From: a virus
Length of the DNA stretch: 64,000 nt
IMG/VR virus record: IMGVR_UViG_3300027370_000003
Span: 1 to 64,000 of that record
Direction: 5' to 3' (one strand)
Positions 1 through 8,007 of this stretch are shown piece after piece (position 1 is the first letter of the stretch; each line of letters begins with the position of its first letter). A program made the translations under genes and the position numbers. Under the pieces are notes generated by a model. It had not been told where the DNA came from. It did no database searches and worked only from the letters and a program-made list of their open reading frames with translations.

Positions 1-687
1 TCCAACATCACAGGCAACAGCGGCAACGCCACGAACGCGAACGCCACGACGGCCGGATATAACGTTGGGATGTTCGGGCGCGCATCGAACGGCAACGCGA
101 ACTTTGGCCTTGTCGGACTCTCTGGAGTTAACAAGAACTCTGCGGTGAACATCGGCGTAATGGGGCTGGGGCTCAATGCCGGAACGTCGCCGGTCGAGGT
201 CGGCGGCTGGTTCACGCTTGGGCAAACAACTCTGCCATCGGTCTCGGCCGCGCTGATTGCCGACAACGCCGGACAGACTACGGTCCCCATCGCAATATTT
301 CAGAACGGCGGCTTGCAAGTTGCCTCCATTGGACCCACCGGACACATCCTGGCGAGCGGCACGGCGCCAACGATCTCCGCCTGCGGAACCGGGACGCCCA
401 CAATCTCCGGCGGCGACAACTTCGGCAAGGTCGTGGCTGGTACCGTCGCGACTTCCTGCGTCATCAACTTCGGAACGACATGGGGAACGGCGCCGAGCTG
501 CAACGCTGCGTCGGGCACGGCCATTGCGTCGCTCACCGTCAGTGCCACGACGACTCAGTTAACGATTACCGGGACTGCTTTGGGTGGCGATACCATCACA
601 TGGATTTGCGGCAGCACCGCCAGCCTGGAGCCGCGCGACCTACCGACAAATGATAACGCGCCGCCGTGGCTATCCAAAGCTGCCTGA
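1..687 (+). CDS. Tail fibre/spike-like protein, C-terminal part (partial, runs in from before the window)
   Basis: The frame is open from base 1, so the gene begins upstream; the ATG at 70 is internal. The visible 228 residues are rich in Gly, Ala, Thr, Ser and Asn with short beta-strand-like repeats, as in phage fibres and spikes, and include a segment (GTVATSC, then FGTTWGTAPSC) of a kind seen near the C-terminus of fibre-like proteins in alphaproteobacterial phages. It stands just upstream of the lysis genes. Fibre function is inferred from composition and place; no receptor-binding fold can be assigned. Confidence 0.7.
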   Translation, partial: SNITGNSGNATNANATTAGYNVGMFGRASNGNANFGLVGLSGVNKNSAVNIGVMGLGLNAGTSPVEVGGWFTLGQTTLPSVSAALIADNAGQTTVPIAIFQNGGLQVASIGPTGHILASGTAPTISACGTGTPTISGGDNFGKVVAGTVATSCVINFGTTWGTAPSCNAASGTAIASLTVSATTTQLTITGTALGGDTITWICGSTASLEPRDLPTNDNAPPWLSKAA

Positions 688-724
688 TCGCGTTATCTTG
701 CGGGCATCAACAGGGAGACTACCC

Positions 725-952
725 ATGCGAATCATCGCCGTCGCGCTCGCCACCCTCGCCTTTGTGACAGCGGCCGCCGCGCAACAGCAGCCCCAGTTAT
801 CACCTAGCAATGTCGCGATTCAAATCGACAACATCATCAATCAATGGGCGCAGCAAATTGAAGCCGACCAGCGCACCATTGCCGCGCTTCAAAAGGAAAA
901 CGCTGACATGAAGGCGGCTGCGGCGCCAAAAGCGGATCAGCCGAAAAATTGA
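725..952 (+). CDS. Small exported coiled-coil protein
   Basis: A 75-residue protein with a clear signal peptide (MRIIAVALATLAFVTAAAAQ) followed by a short charged helix rich in Gln, Asp and Lys that could form a coiled coil. ATG 725 is chosen over upstream starts because an extended ribosome-binding site, ATCAACAGGGAG, sits just before it. It precedes the endolysin, so an outer-membrane or spanin-like role in lysis is possible, but no lipobox is visible and this is a guess from position. Confidence 0.75.
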   Translation: MRIIAVALATLAFVTAAAAQQQPQLSPSNVAIQIDNIINQWAQQIEADQRTIAALQKENADMKAAAAPKADQPKN

Positions 953-964
953 CAGGAGATCGCG

Positions 965-1795
965 GTGCAGCATCCTTTCGAAGTCCTTAGCCCGGAATAC
1001 ACCCATCTACTCGCGCAGATGAAGATCACGCGGGTCGCTGACGTCGACGCCACGGCGGAGAGGTTGCTGAAGTACGTCGACGCCGGACATTACGATGCCG
1101 GGTGTAAGGCAACCGGGGTTCCGATCATTGTCGCGGCCGCTTCCTTCGAGCGGGAGGCGTCGTCGAACTTCAACCTCAACCCGGCGCAGGGCTGGCCGCT
1201 GCACGAGAAGTCGAAGGACGTTCCCTACAACGGGCCGTTCCCCGATTGGACCACGGCGCAGATCGCGGCCTACAAGATCGACGGCCTCGACAAGATCGGC
1301 GCGGCCAACTGGTCGTGGGAATATGGCTGCTACGAGGAGGAAGGATTCAACGGGTGGGGTTACCGCGGAAAGGGTATCCCGTCGCCCTATCTGTTTGGCG
1401 GGACCAATATTCAGAGGCCCGGCAAGTACACCGAAGACCACGGCTACGATCCGAACGTGATGGACACGCAACTCGGGGTGATCCCGATCATGCTCCGGAT
1501 GGTCCAGATCAGGCCGGCGCTCGCGTTGCCTTTCCCGTTCCCCGCCGCCACGACCAGCCCAGTTGTCGTCCCAGTCCCGATGCCGGCGCCCGTCGGGCTG
1601 CAGAACGCGGAGATGCTCCAGAACGCCTTGAACGAGCTCGGCGCCAATCCGAAGCTCGCCATCGATGGAAATTTTGGCCGACAGACCCGGCGCGCGCTGA
1701 TGGCGTTCCAGGCCGCGAACGGCCTCGAAGCTGATGGCTTGGCAGGGCCGCTCACTTGGCAAAAAATCAACGCCAAGATCGCGATGCCGAAGTGA
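965..1795 (+). CDS. Endolysin with C-terminal peptidoglycan-binding domain
   Basis: A 276-residue protein starting at GTG 965 after GACAGGAGAT. The N-terminal ~170 residues resemble phage lysozyme/chitinase-like endolysin domains: SFEREASSNF, GPFPDWTTAQIAAY and a Tyr/Trp/Gly-rich centre around GWGYRGKG. A Pro/Val-rich linker follows, then a typical PG_binding_1 domain at about 215-272 (LQNALNELG, IDGNFGRQTRRAL, FQAANGLEADG). It should cleave host peptidoglycan at lysis. The holin-like gene follows 16 bp later. The bond cleaved cannot be told from sequence alone. Confidence 0.85.
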   Translation: MQHPFEVLSPEYTHLLAQMKITRVADVDATAERLLKYVDAGHYDAGCKATGVPIIVAAASFEREASSNFNLNPAQGWPLHEKSKDVPYNGPFPDWTTAQIAAYKIDGLDKIGAANWSWEYGCYEEEGFNGWGYRGKGIPSPYLFGGTNIQRPGKYTEDHGYDPNVMDTQLGVIPIMLRMVQIRPALALPFPFPAATTSPVVVPVPMPAPVGLQNAEMLQNALNELGANPKLAIDGNFGRQTRRALMAFQAANGLEADGLAGPLTWQKINAKIAMPK

Positions 1796-1811
1796 TCAAC
1801 AGGGGAAACCG

Positions 1812-2213
1812 ATGCCGACGATCGATATGCAACCCGCCCAAACGATCGAACGGTGGGACACGCAAAAGCTAGTGGCCCTTAGTTACGTCTGGGGGTTCCT
1901 TCTGGTGATTGTCGTGTTGATTGTTTTGATGCTTTTCAAAGTCGACCCACCGATCGCGCTTCTCTCAGTGCTGACGACGCTCGCTGGCGGTTTGATGACG
2001 CAGTCCAACAACGTCGCTCAATACTTCTTCGGCACGAACAAGCAGTCTCAAACCAAGGATTCAACGATTTTGGCGCAGGCGCTCGGGGCGACGGGGACAG
2101 GAAACGGCGGCGGTTCGACATCGACCGCCACGGTGACCGCCCCGACCGCGACGAGTCCCGGTTCCGCTACCGTGACCTCCACCGACCCCGCAATCCCAGC
2201 AAAGGCAGCCTGA
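1812..2213 (+). CDS. Holin-like membrane protein
   Basis: 133 residues. Two hydrophobic stretches lie at about residues 24-45 (LSYVWGFLLVIVVLIVLMLF) and 49-65 (PIALLSVLTTLAGGLM), then a polar tail very rich in Thr, Gly, Ala and Ser. ATG 1812 follows GATCAACAGGGGA. Size, two membrane segments and position right after the endolysin fit a class II-like holin that opens the inner membrane. The long Thr/Gly tail is unusual for holins. Assignment is by topology and neighbourhood only. Confidence 0.7.
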   Translation: MPTIDMQPAQTIERWDTQKLVALSYVWGFLLVIVVLIVLMLFKVDPPIALLSVLTTLAGGLMTQSNNVAQYFFGTNKQSQTKDSTILAQALGATGTGNGGGSTSTATVTAPTATSPGSATVTSTDPAIPAKAA

Positions 2214-2216
2214 CTC

Positions 2217-2369
2217 ATGAACCCCGCCCTCACTGCCGTCCTCGCCAACAACAAGGCCGATGTCTTAGCCATCGTCCAGAAGATCGGCCTGGAAACCATC
2301 ATCGAACTGGCTCCGCATTTTGCCGCCATCCTAGCCACCGCGCAGGCGGCATCGGCCCCGAAGTCGTGA
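2217..2369 (+). CDS. Small hypothetical protein (50 aa)
   Basis: Begins 3 bp after the holin-like gene and ends in GTGA overlap with the next gene, so it looks translationally coupled. Sequence begins MNPALTAVLANNKADV and contains an amphipathic helix (LETIIELAPHFAAILATAQA). Too short for family assignment; small helical proteins here may modulate holin timing, which is speculation. Confidence 0.6.
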   Translation: MNPALTAVLANNKADVLAIVQKIGLETIIELAPHFAAILATAQAASAPKS

Positions 2370-2611
2370 GCCGTTGGCTTTTGCTGGTGACGCTCGGCCC
2401 GTACATCCTCCCGTTCCATGGCTATGCCGACGGCGGGGAGATGCGTCATCCACTCCATGCCTACTACCGTAGTTTCAAAGGCTGCGAGGCGGCAATCCGA
2501 AAATTCCGCAACGATGTTGCCGACGAGGCGGCTCGCGAGGGTATCGTCGATCCTGACGACTTCGATCTCGATTGTGTACCGAGCAGTATGCTGCTGCGGG
2601 TAACAAAATGA
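2366..2611 (+). CDS. Small exported protein, paralogue of the next gene
   Basis: 81 residues from GTG 2366, overlapping the previous stop. An N-terminal hydrophobic segment (SRWLLLVTLGPYILPF) looks like a signal peptide; the mature part has YYRSFKGCEAAIRKF and one further Cys near the C-terminus (LDCVPS). The next gene encodes the same pattern (YFRSERGCNQAIRSI, then FSCVV), so the two are a diverged tandem duplication. The paired Cys may form a disulphide in the periplasm. Function unknown. Confidence 0.7.
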   Translation: MSRWLLLVTLGPYILPFHGYADGGEMRHPLHAYYRSFKGCEAAIRKFRNDVADEAAREGIVDPDDFDLDCVPSSMLLRVTK

Positions 2612-2856
2612 TCGCCGCCCATTTGCCATTCGCCAATTGGCTTTTGTTGATCACGCTTGCGGGCGTTCCTGTGCCCGCCGGCGGGGATCGTGATGCATAT
2701 TTTCGCAGTGAGCGTGGATGCAATCAGGCAATTCGGTCCATCCAAGAGCGTTACGCAAACAGCGAATGGGTTGCCTATCTATCGTCGCTGGGTCTCGACG
2801 ACTACAAATTCTCGTGCGTTGTCGCGGAACGCAACGCCAAGAGGCGTCGGGCATGA
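2608..2856 (+). CDS. Small exported protein, paralogue of the preceding gene
   Basis: 82 residues; ATG 2608 overlaps the previous stop in ATGA, which decides the start. N-terminus NWLLLITLAGVPVPAGG is signal-peptide-like; the mature region has FRSERGCNQAIRSIQERYAN and FSCVVAERN. Matches the upstream protein in order of motifs, indicating tandem duplication. Likely periplasmic; role unknown, place suggests lysis or superinfection control. Confidence 0.7.
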   Translation: MIAAHLPFANWLLLITLAGVPVPAGGDRDAYFRSERGCNQAIRSIQERYANSEWVAYLSSLGLDDYKFSCVVAERNAKRRRA

Positions 2857-2948
2857 TTAAGAGGTCGGTGGCGATGTGGTGCAAAAAAGTCACGCAACCC
2901 GGAAAACAGACACCTGAAGATCACCGGGGCAATGACTTGGCTCGCTGA
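2853..2948 (+). CDS. Possible very small basic protein (31 aa)
   Basis: ATG 2853 overlaps the stop of the preceding gene (ATGA), continuing the coupled series. The peptide (MIKRSVAMWCKKVTQ onward) is basic and has no recognisable feature. Support is only the coupling; it could be noncoding. Confidence 0.35.
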   Translation: MIKRSVAMWCKKVTQPGKQTPEDHRGNDLAR

Positions 2949-2999
2949 TCGGCTCAAAGTGCCCCTGTAAATTCCGATTCATCAACGGGGGATCATCCC

Positions 3000-3806
3000 A
3001 TGCGCAAGACCATCCTCGCGGCCGTCGCGTTGGCCGTTCTTTCTGCTCCCGCCTTCGCCGCAGATATGCCGCTGAAGGCTCCGCCGCCGAACCCGCTCAC
3101 GACCTGGACTGCCTCGGGTTACTTCTGGGGCGCGGGCACTTATGCGGGCGTCGACAACGCCAGCACGAATGGAAACACGTTGCTCGTTCCTGCCCTCGTC
3201 AGTTCCAACGTCAACGCGGCTGGCGCCGGTGTCGAGGCCATATTCGGCTACATCCACGGCAACACGAATCTGGTCGGCTTCGGCAACTGGTACATGCTCG
3301 AAGCGAAGGGTGCCTATCAGAACATCCAAGGCGGCACGAGTGTCGCGGGCGGAAGTTCGAGTTTTTGGAGTCGGTGGTCGGCAACGCAGGATGCCTGCGT
3401 CGGCGCCGACGTGATTACCGCACTTACGTCCGTCATCGGCAATCTTGGCGTCTCTTGGCCGACTTGGACGCCTTCGCTTCCGGCCAATGTGCAGGTCGGC
3501 ATCCCGAAACAGTGTCTCGGCGTCGAAGTGCGAGAGTTCGGTCTCGGGGGGCAGTTCGGCGGCGCCGGCGGCACCACGACTGCCATTGCTCCCGGCCTGA
3601 TCACGCAGTTCATCTATCCGACGCTCGCCTCCAATGGCACGCCGAACGGCGGCGCGATCAAGCTGTGGGCGTCGGCCGACATCACGACGAAGGACCTGGA
3701 GTTTACCAATCTATTCGGCAAGACCGGTCCGGTCGGCGTGAACCCCAGCGTCAGCCAGAACAAGACGTACTTGGCTGGCGTCGACTTCGCGTTGCCTGTC
3801 CGATAA
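3000..3806 (+). CDS. Secreted outer-membrane-protein-like phage protein
   Basis: 268 residues with a textbook signal peptide (MRKTILAAVALAVLSAPAFA, cleavage before ADMPLK). The start of the mature protein, ADMPLKAPPP, is the hallmark of Bradyrhizobium-type outer-membrane proteins of the OmpA/OMP31 barrel class, and the region SGYFWGAGTYAGV resembles the first barrel strand of that class. The rest is Gly/Ala/Thr-rich with alternating hydrophobics. It does not end in an aromatic residue as classic barrels do, and two Cys are present. The variant ribosome-binding site ATCAACGGGGGA precedes the ATG. It stands alone between the lysis genes and a terminator, as expected of a moron or surface-altering gene; function unproven. 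Confidence 0.7.
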   Translation: MRKTILAAVALAVLSAPAFAADMPLKAPPPNPLTTWTASGYFWGAGTYAGVDNASTNGNTLLVPALVSSNVNAAGAGVEAIFGYIHGNTNLVGFGNWYMLEAKGAYQNIQGGTSVAGGSSSFWSRWSATQDACVGADVITALTSVIGNLGVSWPTWTPSLPANVQVGIPKQCLGVEVREFGLGGQFGGAGGTTTAIAPGLITQFIYPTLASNGTPNGGAIKLWASADITTKDLEFTNLFGKTGPVGVNPSVSQNKTYLAGVDFALPVR

Positions 3807-3842
3807 CCGGCTGGAACTCGTCCGGCAGGTCGCCTAATCTGA

Positions 3843-3869
3843 GCCGCCGCAGGATTCGCGGCGGCTTTT
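3843..3869 (+). terminator. Intrinsic terminator after the OMP-like gene
   Basis: Perfect 8-bp stem GCCGCCGC/GCGGCGGC with a 7-base loop followed by TTTTC. Confidence 0.85.
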
Positions 3870-3895
3870 CATCAACAGGGGAATGGAGAAATCCA

Positions 3896-4273
3896 ATGGA
3901 CGCATCTGAGCAAGACAGGATGGTAGCCGAGGCGAACGTCGTCGGCATTGCGATGAAGAAACTATCGGACGACAACCGCGAGCTCGAATCGATCAACGCG
4001 ACGCTGCGCGACGCGCTTTCTCGAGCCGACGATGAGATCGCGAGGAAGGACACCATCATCGCTAACCTGACCGGACAACTCGACGACAAGGTAAGGGACT
4101 ACGATCTCAACCACGCGGCGCTCGTCGACATCGGCGCTCGCGTCCGTGAGACCTTGGGCCGCCAGTTTTATTCGCCGCAGCCGAAGGGCCAGCAGCAGTT
4201 GACGGGAGCGCCCGCGCGCCCTTTGCCGCCGGAGCAACCAATGCCGCGGATCGTCAGGCAAGGTCCGGCGTAA
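3896..4273 (+). CDS. Coiled-coil protein
   Basis: 125 residues. ATG 3896 follows ATCAACAGGGGAATGGAG. Residues ~20-75 are a heptad-like charged helix (KKLSDDNRELESINATLRDAL, then a second helix ending LTGQLDDK), followed by a Pro/Gln-rich tail. No signal peptide. It forms its own transcription unit between two terminators. Function unknown. Confidence 0.7.
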   Translation: MDASEQDRMVAEANVVGIAMKKLSDDNRELESINATLRDALSRADDEIARKDTIIANLTGQLDDKVRDYDLNHAALVDIGARVRETLGRQFYSPQPKGQQQLTGAPARPLPPEQPMPRIVRQGPA

Positions 4274-4298
4274 CAAATTCAACCGATTCGTGTTAAAC

Positions 4299-4335
4299 AA
4301 CGCCTCGGCCTTCGTCGGCCGGGGCGTTTGATTTT
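4299..4335 (+). terminator. Intrinsic terminator
   Basis: 12-bp stem AACGCCTCGGCC/GGCCGGGGCGTT with one G-T pair and a 6-base loop, followed by a T-rich run. Confidence 0.8.
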
Positions 4336-4354
4336 GGGACTGCGGAGGAAAGAC

Positions 4355-4813
4355 GTGGCCGACGGCAAAGGCGGTCCTGAACTGTCCTGGCAAACCGTCG
4401 TCGGCGCGCTGAGCGCGGTCGCTATATTAGGCACCGCCGGCTGGACGGTTTTCCAGACCCAATTTGCAAACATCGAGAAAGAACTGGCCGCCGACCGCGC
4501 GCGTGCCCAGGAATTGCAGGCGTCGCTTGATAAATACCAGACCATAAGGGAATTCAGCGGATATCGTGCCGACACCGCCCGCGAAATCGACGACCTGGCC
4601 AGACGCACCATTGTCCTTGAGGCGTCACAGGCCAAGGCGGCGCGGGAACCCGTCGAGGCCAAAACATTCGAGGCGGTGTCGAAGGCGACCGACGACCGAG
4701 TCACGCTGCTGCAAAATCAACTGAACGACGTCAACCGGCAAATCGCGGCCGCCCTAGTAATTATCGATCAGAATAGGGGTAACCGCGGGTCGCCGGTGCC
4801 CCTGCCGCCGTAG
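4355..4813 (+). CDS. Membrane-anchored coiled-coil protein (inner-membrane spanin-like topology)
   Basis: 152 residues from GTG 4355, which has GGAGGA 5 bp upstream; a TTG further upstream lies inside the terminator and is rejected. One N-terminal membrane segment (~residues 14-33, VVGALSAVAILGTAGWTVF) is followed by a long charged coiled coil and a Pro-rich end. One membrane helix plus periplasmic coiled coil is the topology of i-spanins, and the lysis genes are close by, but no overlapping o-spanin lipoprotein is seen. Call is by topology. Confidence 0.6.
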   Translation: MADGKGGPELSWQTVVGALSAVAILGTAGWTVFQTQFANIEKELAADRARAQELQASLDKYQTIREFSGYRADTAREIDDLARRTIVLEASQAKAAREPVEAKTFEAVSKATDDRVTLLQNQLNDVNRQIAAALVIIDQNRGNRGSPVPLPP

Positions 4814-4817
4814 TGCC

Positions 4818-5006
4818 GTGTCATCCCTGCAGTTCTGGCTCAATCCGCCGGCGACCTGCCCGAAATGCAACAAGCCCGAGGTCCGATTTTCCTATGCTGA
4901 ATTGCGTGAAGATGGAGAGGCGATTCTGAACTATGCGTGCCCGATGTGCGGGATGGTCAAGGCAACGGTGATCTCGCTCAAACCACCAGAGCGACCTGTT
5001 AAATAG
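4818..5006 (+). CDS. Small zinc-ribbon protein
   Basis: 62 residues from GTG 4818, 4 bp after the previous stop. Two knuckles, CPKCNK and CPMCGM, spaced ~24 residues apart, form a zinc ribbon like those in small phage regulatory or nucleic-acid-binding proteins. Partner unknown. Confidence 0.7.
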   Translation: MSSLQFWLNPPATCPKCNKPEVRFSYAELREDGEAILNYACPMCGMVKATVISLKPPERPVK

Positions 5007-5092
5007 TACCTTAGGACCAGTACCATCGGAGGAGTGTGACAATACGAAAGTCGTGATACTAAAGCATCAGGATTTGATCGGGGAATGGCGCG

Positions 5093-5623
5093 ATGCTTCT
5101 TTTGACGGTCATCACCGCCGCGCCTCTCGTTCCCGTCGTCGCCGCCGCCGTAGACTCCTCCGGAAGCCCGCCGATCACCGAGAACACGCTGACGATGTTC
5201 GTCGGCGCCGTGGTCACGGCCTGCACGCTCACCGCCGTCGTGACGATCTTCGTCCTCAACAAGCTCTCGAAGAACCGCGGGCTGACCTACCAGGTCCGCG
5301 ATCAAATCCTGAAGGCGATCAACACGCAGGCGGAGGAGTTCCGGCGCTGGATGACGCGGCACGAACGCGGTGATGACGACCGCTTCGACATCGTGCACCG
5401 GGAGATTTACGCGCTCGCGCTCCGCAACGCGATCAAGGACAACAAGTCGCCGCCGGTCTTCCAGCCGCTCCCGAGGCGGAGGTCTTTCGACGACGAGCAG
5501 CTCCGCGATGATCCGATGCGGTACGCGAGCGACATCCGCCTATCCGGCATGACTGGGATGGTACCGATCGATGAAGCACCGCGCCCGGACGCGATCATGC
5601 CGAACGACGAAGCGGCGGAGTGA
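5093..5623 (+). CDS. Membrane protein with two N-terminal hydrophobic segments
   Basis: 176 residues. Hydrophobic segments at ~2-20 and ~36-56 (FVGAVVTACTLTAVVTIFVL), then a charged cytoplasmic or periplasmic region rich in Arg, Asp and Glu. The ATG at 5093 lacks a strong SD; GGGGAATGGCGCG precedes it. Topology would suit an alternative holin/antiholin or an exclusion protein. Followed by a terminator that closes the late transcript. Confidence 0.65.
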   Translation: MLLLTVITAAPLVPVVAAAVDSSGSPPITENTLTMFVGAVVTACTLTAVVTIFVLNKLSKNRGLTYQVRDQILKAINTQAEEFRRWMTRHERGDDDRFDIVHREIYALALRNAIKDNKSPPVFQPLPRRRSFDDEQLRDDPMRYASDIRLSGMTGMVPIDEAPRPDAIMPNDEAAE

Positions 5624-5724
5624 TTCGCGAATCAGGTCCGCGACCTGATAGACCTCGAATCGGCGCCGCTTTCCGGTTTTTCCCGGCGCTGCCTCCGCCC
5701 GAGGCGATTCCCCTCCCCAAACTA

Positions 5725-5752
5725 AAAACCCGGTCTCTGGCCGGGTTTTTTC
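5725..5752 (+). terminator. Strong intrinsic terminator ending the late/lysis transcript
   Basis: AAAACCCGG/CCGGGTTTT stem with a 7-base loop and a run of T; the A-run on the left makes it usable from both strands. Confidence 0.9.
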
Positions 5753-6042
5753 CTGTCTGCTAGGCTGGCGCCATGAAAGCCGCCCTCCTCGCCATCCTGC
5801 TCGCCATGTCGATCACCGGCCCGGCCGAGGCCCGGCACCGGGAACCCCCGACCTTGGCCGAACGGCTGGCCGGCGCGGTGGAGGGCTTCGTCCGCAGGGC
5901 GGCGGCCGCGGCGGCCACCTCCGGGGCTGTTTTGGCGGAGGCGAGCCAGCGGGCGCCTCTGGGCCAGCGCGAGGCCCTCTACGAGGACGGCCACGTCGTC
6001 CCAAACCCGGAGGGATGCCCGAGGACGCTGTTCTGTGGTTGT

Positions 6043-6050
6043 GGGGTGTC
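6043..6050. repeat. Target-site duplication, left copy
   Basis: GGGGTGTC directly flanks the left end of the element and is repeated at 8998..9005. Eight bp fits the IS1 family. Confidence 0.9.
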
Positions 6051-6075
6051 GGTGGTGTCTCAGTTTGATTGTGGC
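6051..6075 (+). repeat. Left terminal inverted repeat of the IS1-like element
   Basis: GGTGGTGTCTCAGTTTGATT plus GTGGC; matches the reverse complement of 8973..8997 at 24 of 25 positions. Confidence 0.9.
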
Positions 6076-6107
6076 AGCCAATGACCCGCCCTGAAATTCG
6101 AGATTTT

Positions 6108-6464
6108 CTAGTCTTCCTTTGGGTCGCCTTTTTTATCGTGTGGCTCTGTGTACTCTAATAGATTCGGCAACCAATACAGGAACGTGAGATAGGCCGCTGC
6201 TCCCGCGTATATTAATAGAGCAGGAAAATGGATCACGGTTAGGCTATTCGCGGCATCTAATGCTTCGACAGAAGTGATATATTTATCGAGTGCCATGCGG
6301 GTAGCTAGATTGCTGCCATCCCAAATAAACGCGCCAATAAAAAGCGCGAACATGGCGGCCATTAGGACGTTATAAATCAGTCGGTAGAGTTTGTGGTGCC
6401 TGTAGGCTAAATATCCCAGCGCCGATGCGGCCAGACCCGCCATACTCACGAAGAATTTGTCCAT
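6108..6464 (-). CDS. Cargo membrane protein of the IS1-like element
   Basis: 118 residues from the ATG at 6464 (a second ATG at 6503 would add 13 residues). Hydrophobic segments at ~3-17, ~28-46 and ~75-100 predict three membrane helices, with a basic HHKLYR stretch between the first two and an acidic/basic tail. No family recognised. It lies head-to-head with the small basic gene at 6510. A membrane partner beside an ATPase is a common arrangement in defence cassettes, but nothing here proves such a role. Confidence 0.6.
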   Translation of the reverse strand: MDKFFVSMAGLAASALGYLAYRHHKLYRLIYNVLMAAMFALFIGAFIWDGSNLATRMALDKYITSVEALDAANSLTVIHFPALLIYAGAAAYLTFLYWLPNLLEYTEPHDKKGDPKED

Positions 6465-6509
6465 TGGACCCAGCCCTATCTTGTCAAGCTTACCGCTAAG
6501 CATTACCCT

Positions 6510-6758
6510 ATGACAATGCCCCGAGGCCCTAAAGGCGAGCGTCGCCACGCCGACGTGAACAAGAACGCGGTCCTGATCGCCAAGATCGCGACGGGCGAGA
6601 TCGAGGACGATGGCAAAAGCCCCGCTGCCGTCGCTTTAGGGCGCATGGGCGGTAAAGCACGTGCGCTAGGTTTGTCGGCGCAAAGGCGAAAGGCCATCGC
6701 CAAAAAGGCCGCTAAAGCTAGATGGAAAGCGTCCCCTGCTCGCGTTGGAGAAGAATAG
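6510..6758 (+). CDS. Small basic GGKARA-type nucleic-acid-binding protein (cargo)
   Basis: 82 residues. C-terminal half AALGRMGGKARALGLSAQRR-type sequence followed by IAKKAAKARW is a signature of a small, very basic protein family common in alphaproteobacteria and often beside transposases. An alternative ATG is 6 bp downstream. It converges on the ATPase gene with a 41-bp overlap. Likely binds DNA or RNA; function not known. Confidence 0.75.
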   Translation: MTMPRGPKGERRHADVNKNAVLIAKIATGEIEDDGKSPAAVALGRMGGKARALGLSAQRRKAIAKKAAKARWKASPARVGEE

Positions 6759-8007
6759 CCTTTGCAGCTTCGGGAATTCTCTTATTCTGAATCCCTCGGA
6801 TTATGACATAGGGCTGCATCATTGGGTCTTTGAAGCGAAAGGTTTGTTTTCGATCACCCCCGCGTTTGATCAAGATATTTCCGCCTTCATCTGACGAGAA
6901 TCGGCGCAAGTGCTTTTCAAAATGGGCTATGCGCTTTTTCTCTTTCATGATGGCACTATATGGCTCGACAACATCATTCGCCGTAAAGAATCCTTCATCA
7001 TCGGTCTTAGCTAGAGCGCAGGCCAATAGGGAGTGCTCGAAGAAATTATCCTGATTGCTGCGTATTGCGTCGCGATAGCCCTCTTTGAATGTTTTTTCGA
7101 TGCTATCTATGAATTTGCTCATAGATGCCTCTACATCGTCATTGGAAACCTCTATGCGCCGATTGTCGATGGCATGTAGGGCGGCATACTTTGAAAGCGT
7201 TTGAGTGAAATAAGGTAGGCCGCGAGAGAGCGCGATAACCGTCCACATGGCGTCTCCCGAAAAAGTCATGACAGTGCGCCCGGCGCGTTTTTGAATAATT
7301 TCCTTCAATTCCGACTCAGACATTCGGTTCAACGGAATTTCGACAAGTGCCCGATCAATAGAGGCGTGGTCTTCGATCAATTCAGAGATATTTTCTGCAA
7401 CACCGACGAGGATCACGGTCGTTGTCACTGAAAAATCGTAGAATTCCTTGATCAGATTAGCCGTCAATTTCTTAGCGTCAGCGTCAACAACTTCACTGTA
7501 TTCATCCACAATGATGATAGGCAGGGCGTTGGCGCCGCATTTCTGTAATTCTCGTCTTATCTGTGAAGGTGTCCAAGTCTCATGATCAGTCTCAAACGCG
7601 ACGTAATCCGATTTTCCGGTAGCATTGCCCGCTGCCTGAAGTTCTTCGAGAGCTCGTCCCCAAAGGGACGAGAAAGTGTCGTGCGGACCGGCCTGTATGC
7701 GCGCAACGATGAAGCTTCGAAGCGTTTTATTGAATCTCTTCCAGAAGACGTTGGTGAGGGAGGTCTTCCCAACCCCTTTCTCTCCAAAGAGAACCACGTG
7801 TTTCGACCTGGCGATCACCGCCTCTAGAATCTTCCTAACCTCAGTCGAGCGACCCGCAAATAGGTCCTCTTCGTCAATCGGCGCGCCATCGAACAACGCC
7901 GATATCTCGAAGGACAACTGGAACCAGTCGTCGGCTGTCCTTGGTTTCTGCACAAAACGCCTCCATCCGGCCCGCATCGGGGGGACTCTTAAGGCGTTGA
8001 CTATCAT
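6718..8007 (-). CDS. AAA+ ATPase with C-terminal winged-helix-like region (cargo)
   Basis: 429 residues. An N-terminal AAA+ module opens with EEDLFAGRSTEVRKI, then Walker A GEKGVGKT (75-82), Walker B PIIIVDE (163-169) and a sensor-1-like LVGVAEN. The C-terminal ~150 residues (EEGFFTANDVVEPY-type helices, then FRFKDPMMQPYVI) look like a winged-helix domain, so the layout recalls Orc1/Cdc6-like or STAND-type ATPases and the TniB/IstB transposition ATPases. Divergent from the transposase across a 78-bp gap with phased repeats. Roles in transposition targeting or in defence against other elements are both possible. Lower GC than phage neighbours. Confidence 0.85.
   Translation of the reverse strand: MIVNALRVPPMRAGWRRFVQKPRTADDWFQLSFEISALFDGAPIDEEDLFAGRSTEVRKILEAVIARSKHVVLFGEKGVGKTSLTNVFWKRFNKTLRSFIVARIQAGPHDTFSSLWGRALEELQAAGNATGKSDYVAFETDHETWTPSQIRRELQKCGANALPIIIVDEYSEVVDADAKKLTANLIKEFYDFSVTTTVILVGVAENISELIEDHASIDRALVEIPLNRMSESELKEIIQKRAGRTVMTFSGDAMWTVIALSRGLPYFTQTLSKYAALHAIDNRRIEVSNDDVEASMSKFIDSIEKTFKEGYRDAIRSNQDNFFEHSLLACALAKTDDEGFFTANDVVEPYSAIMKEKKRIAHFEKHLRRFSSDEGGNILIKRGGDRKQTFRFKDPMMQPYVIIRGIQNKRIPEAAKAILLQREQGTLSI

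Noticed and set aside
1007-1762. Long open frame opposite the endolysin
   Set aside because: Arg/Gly/Asp-rich shadow of a GC-rich gene; the plus-strand protein has recognisable domains.
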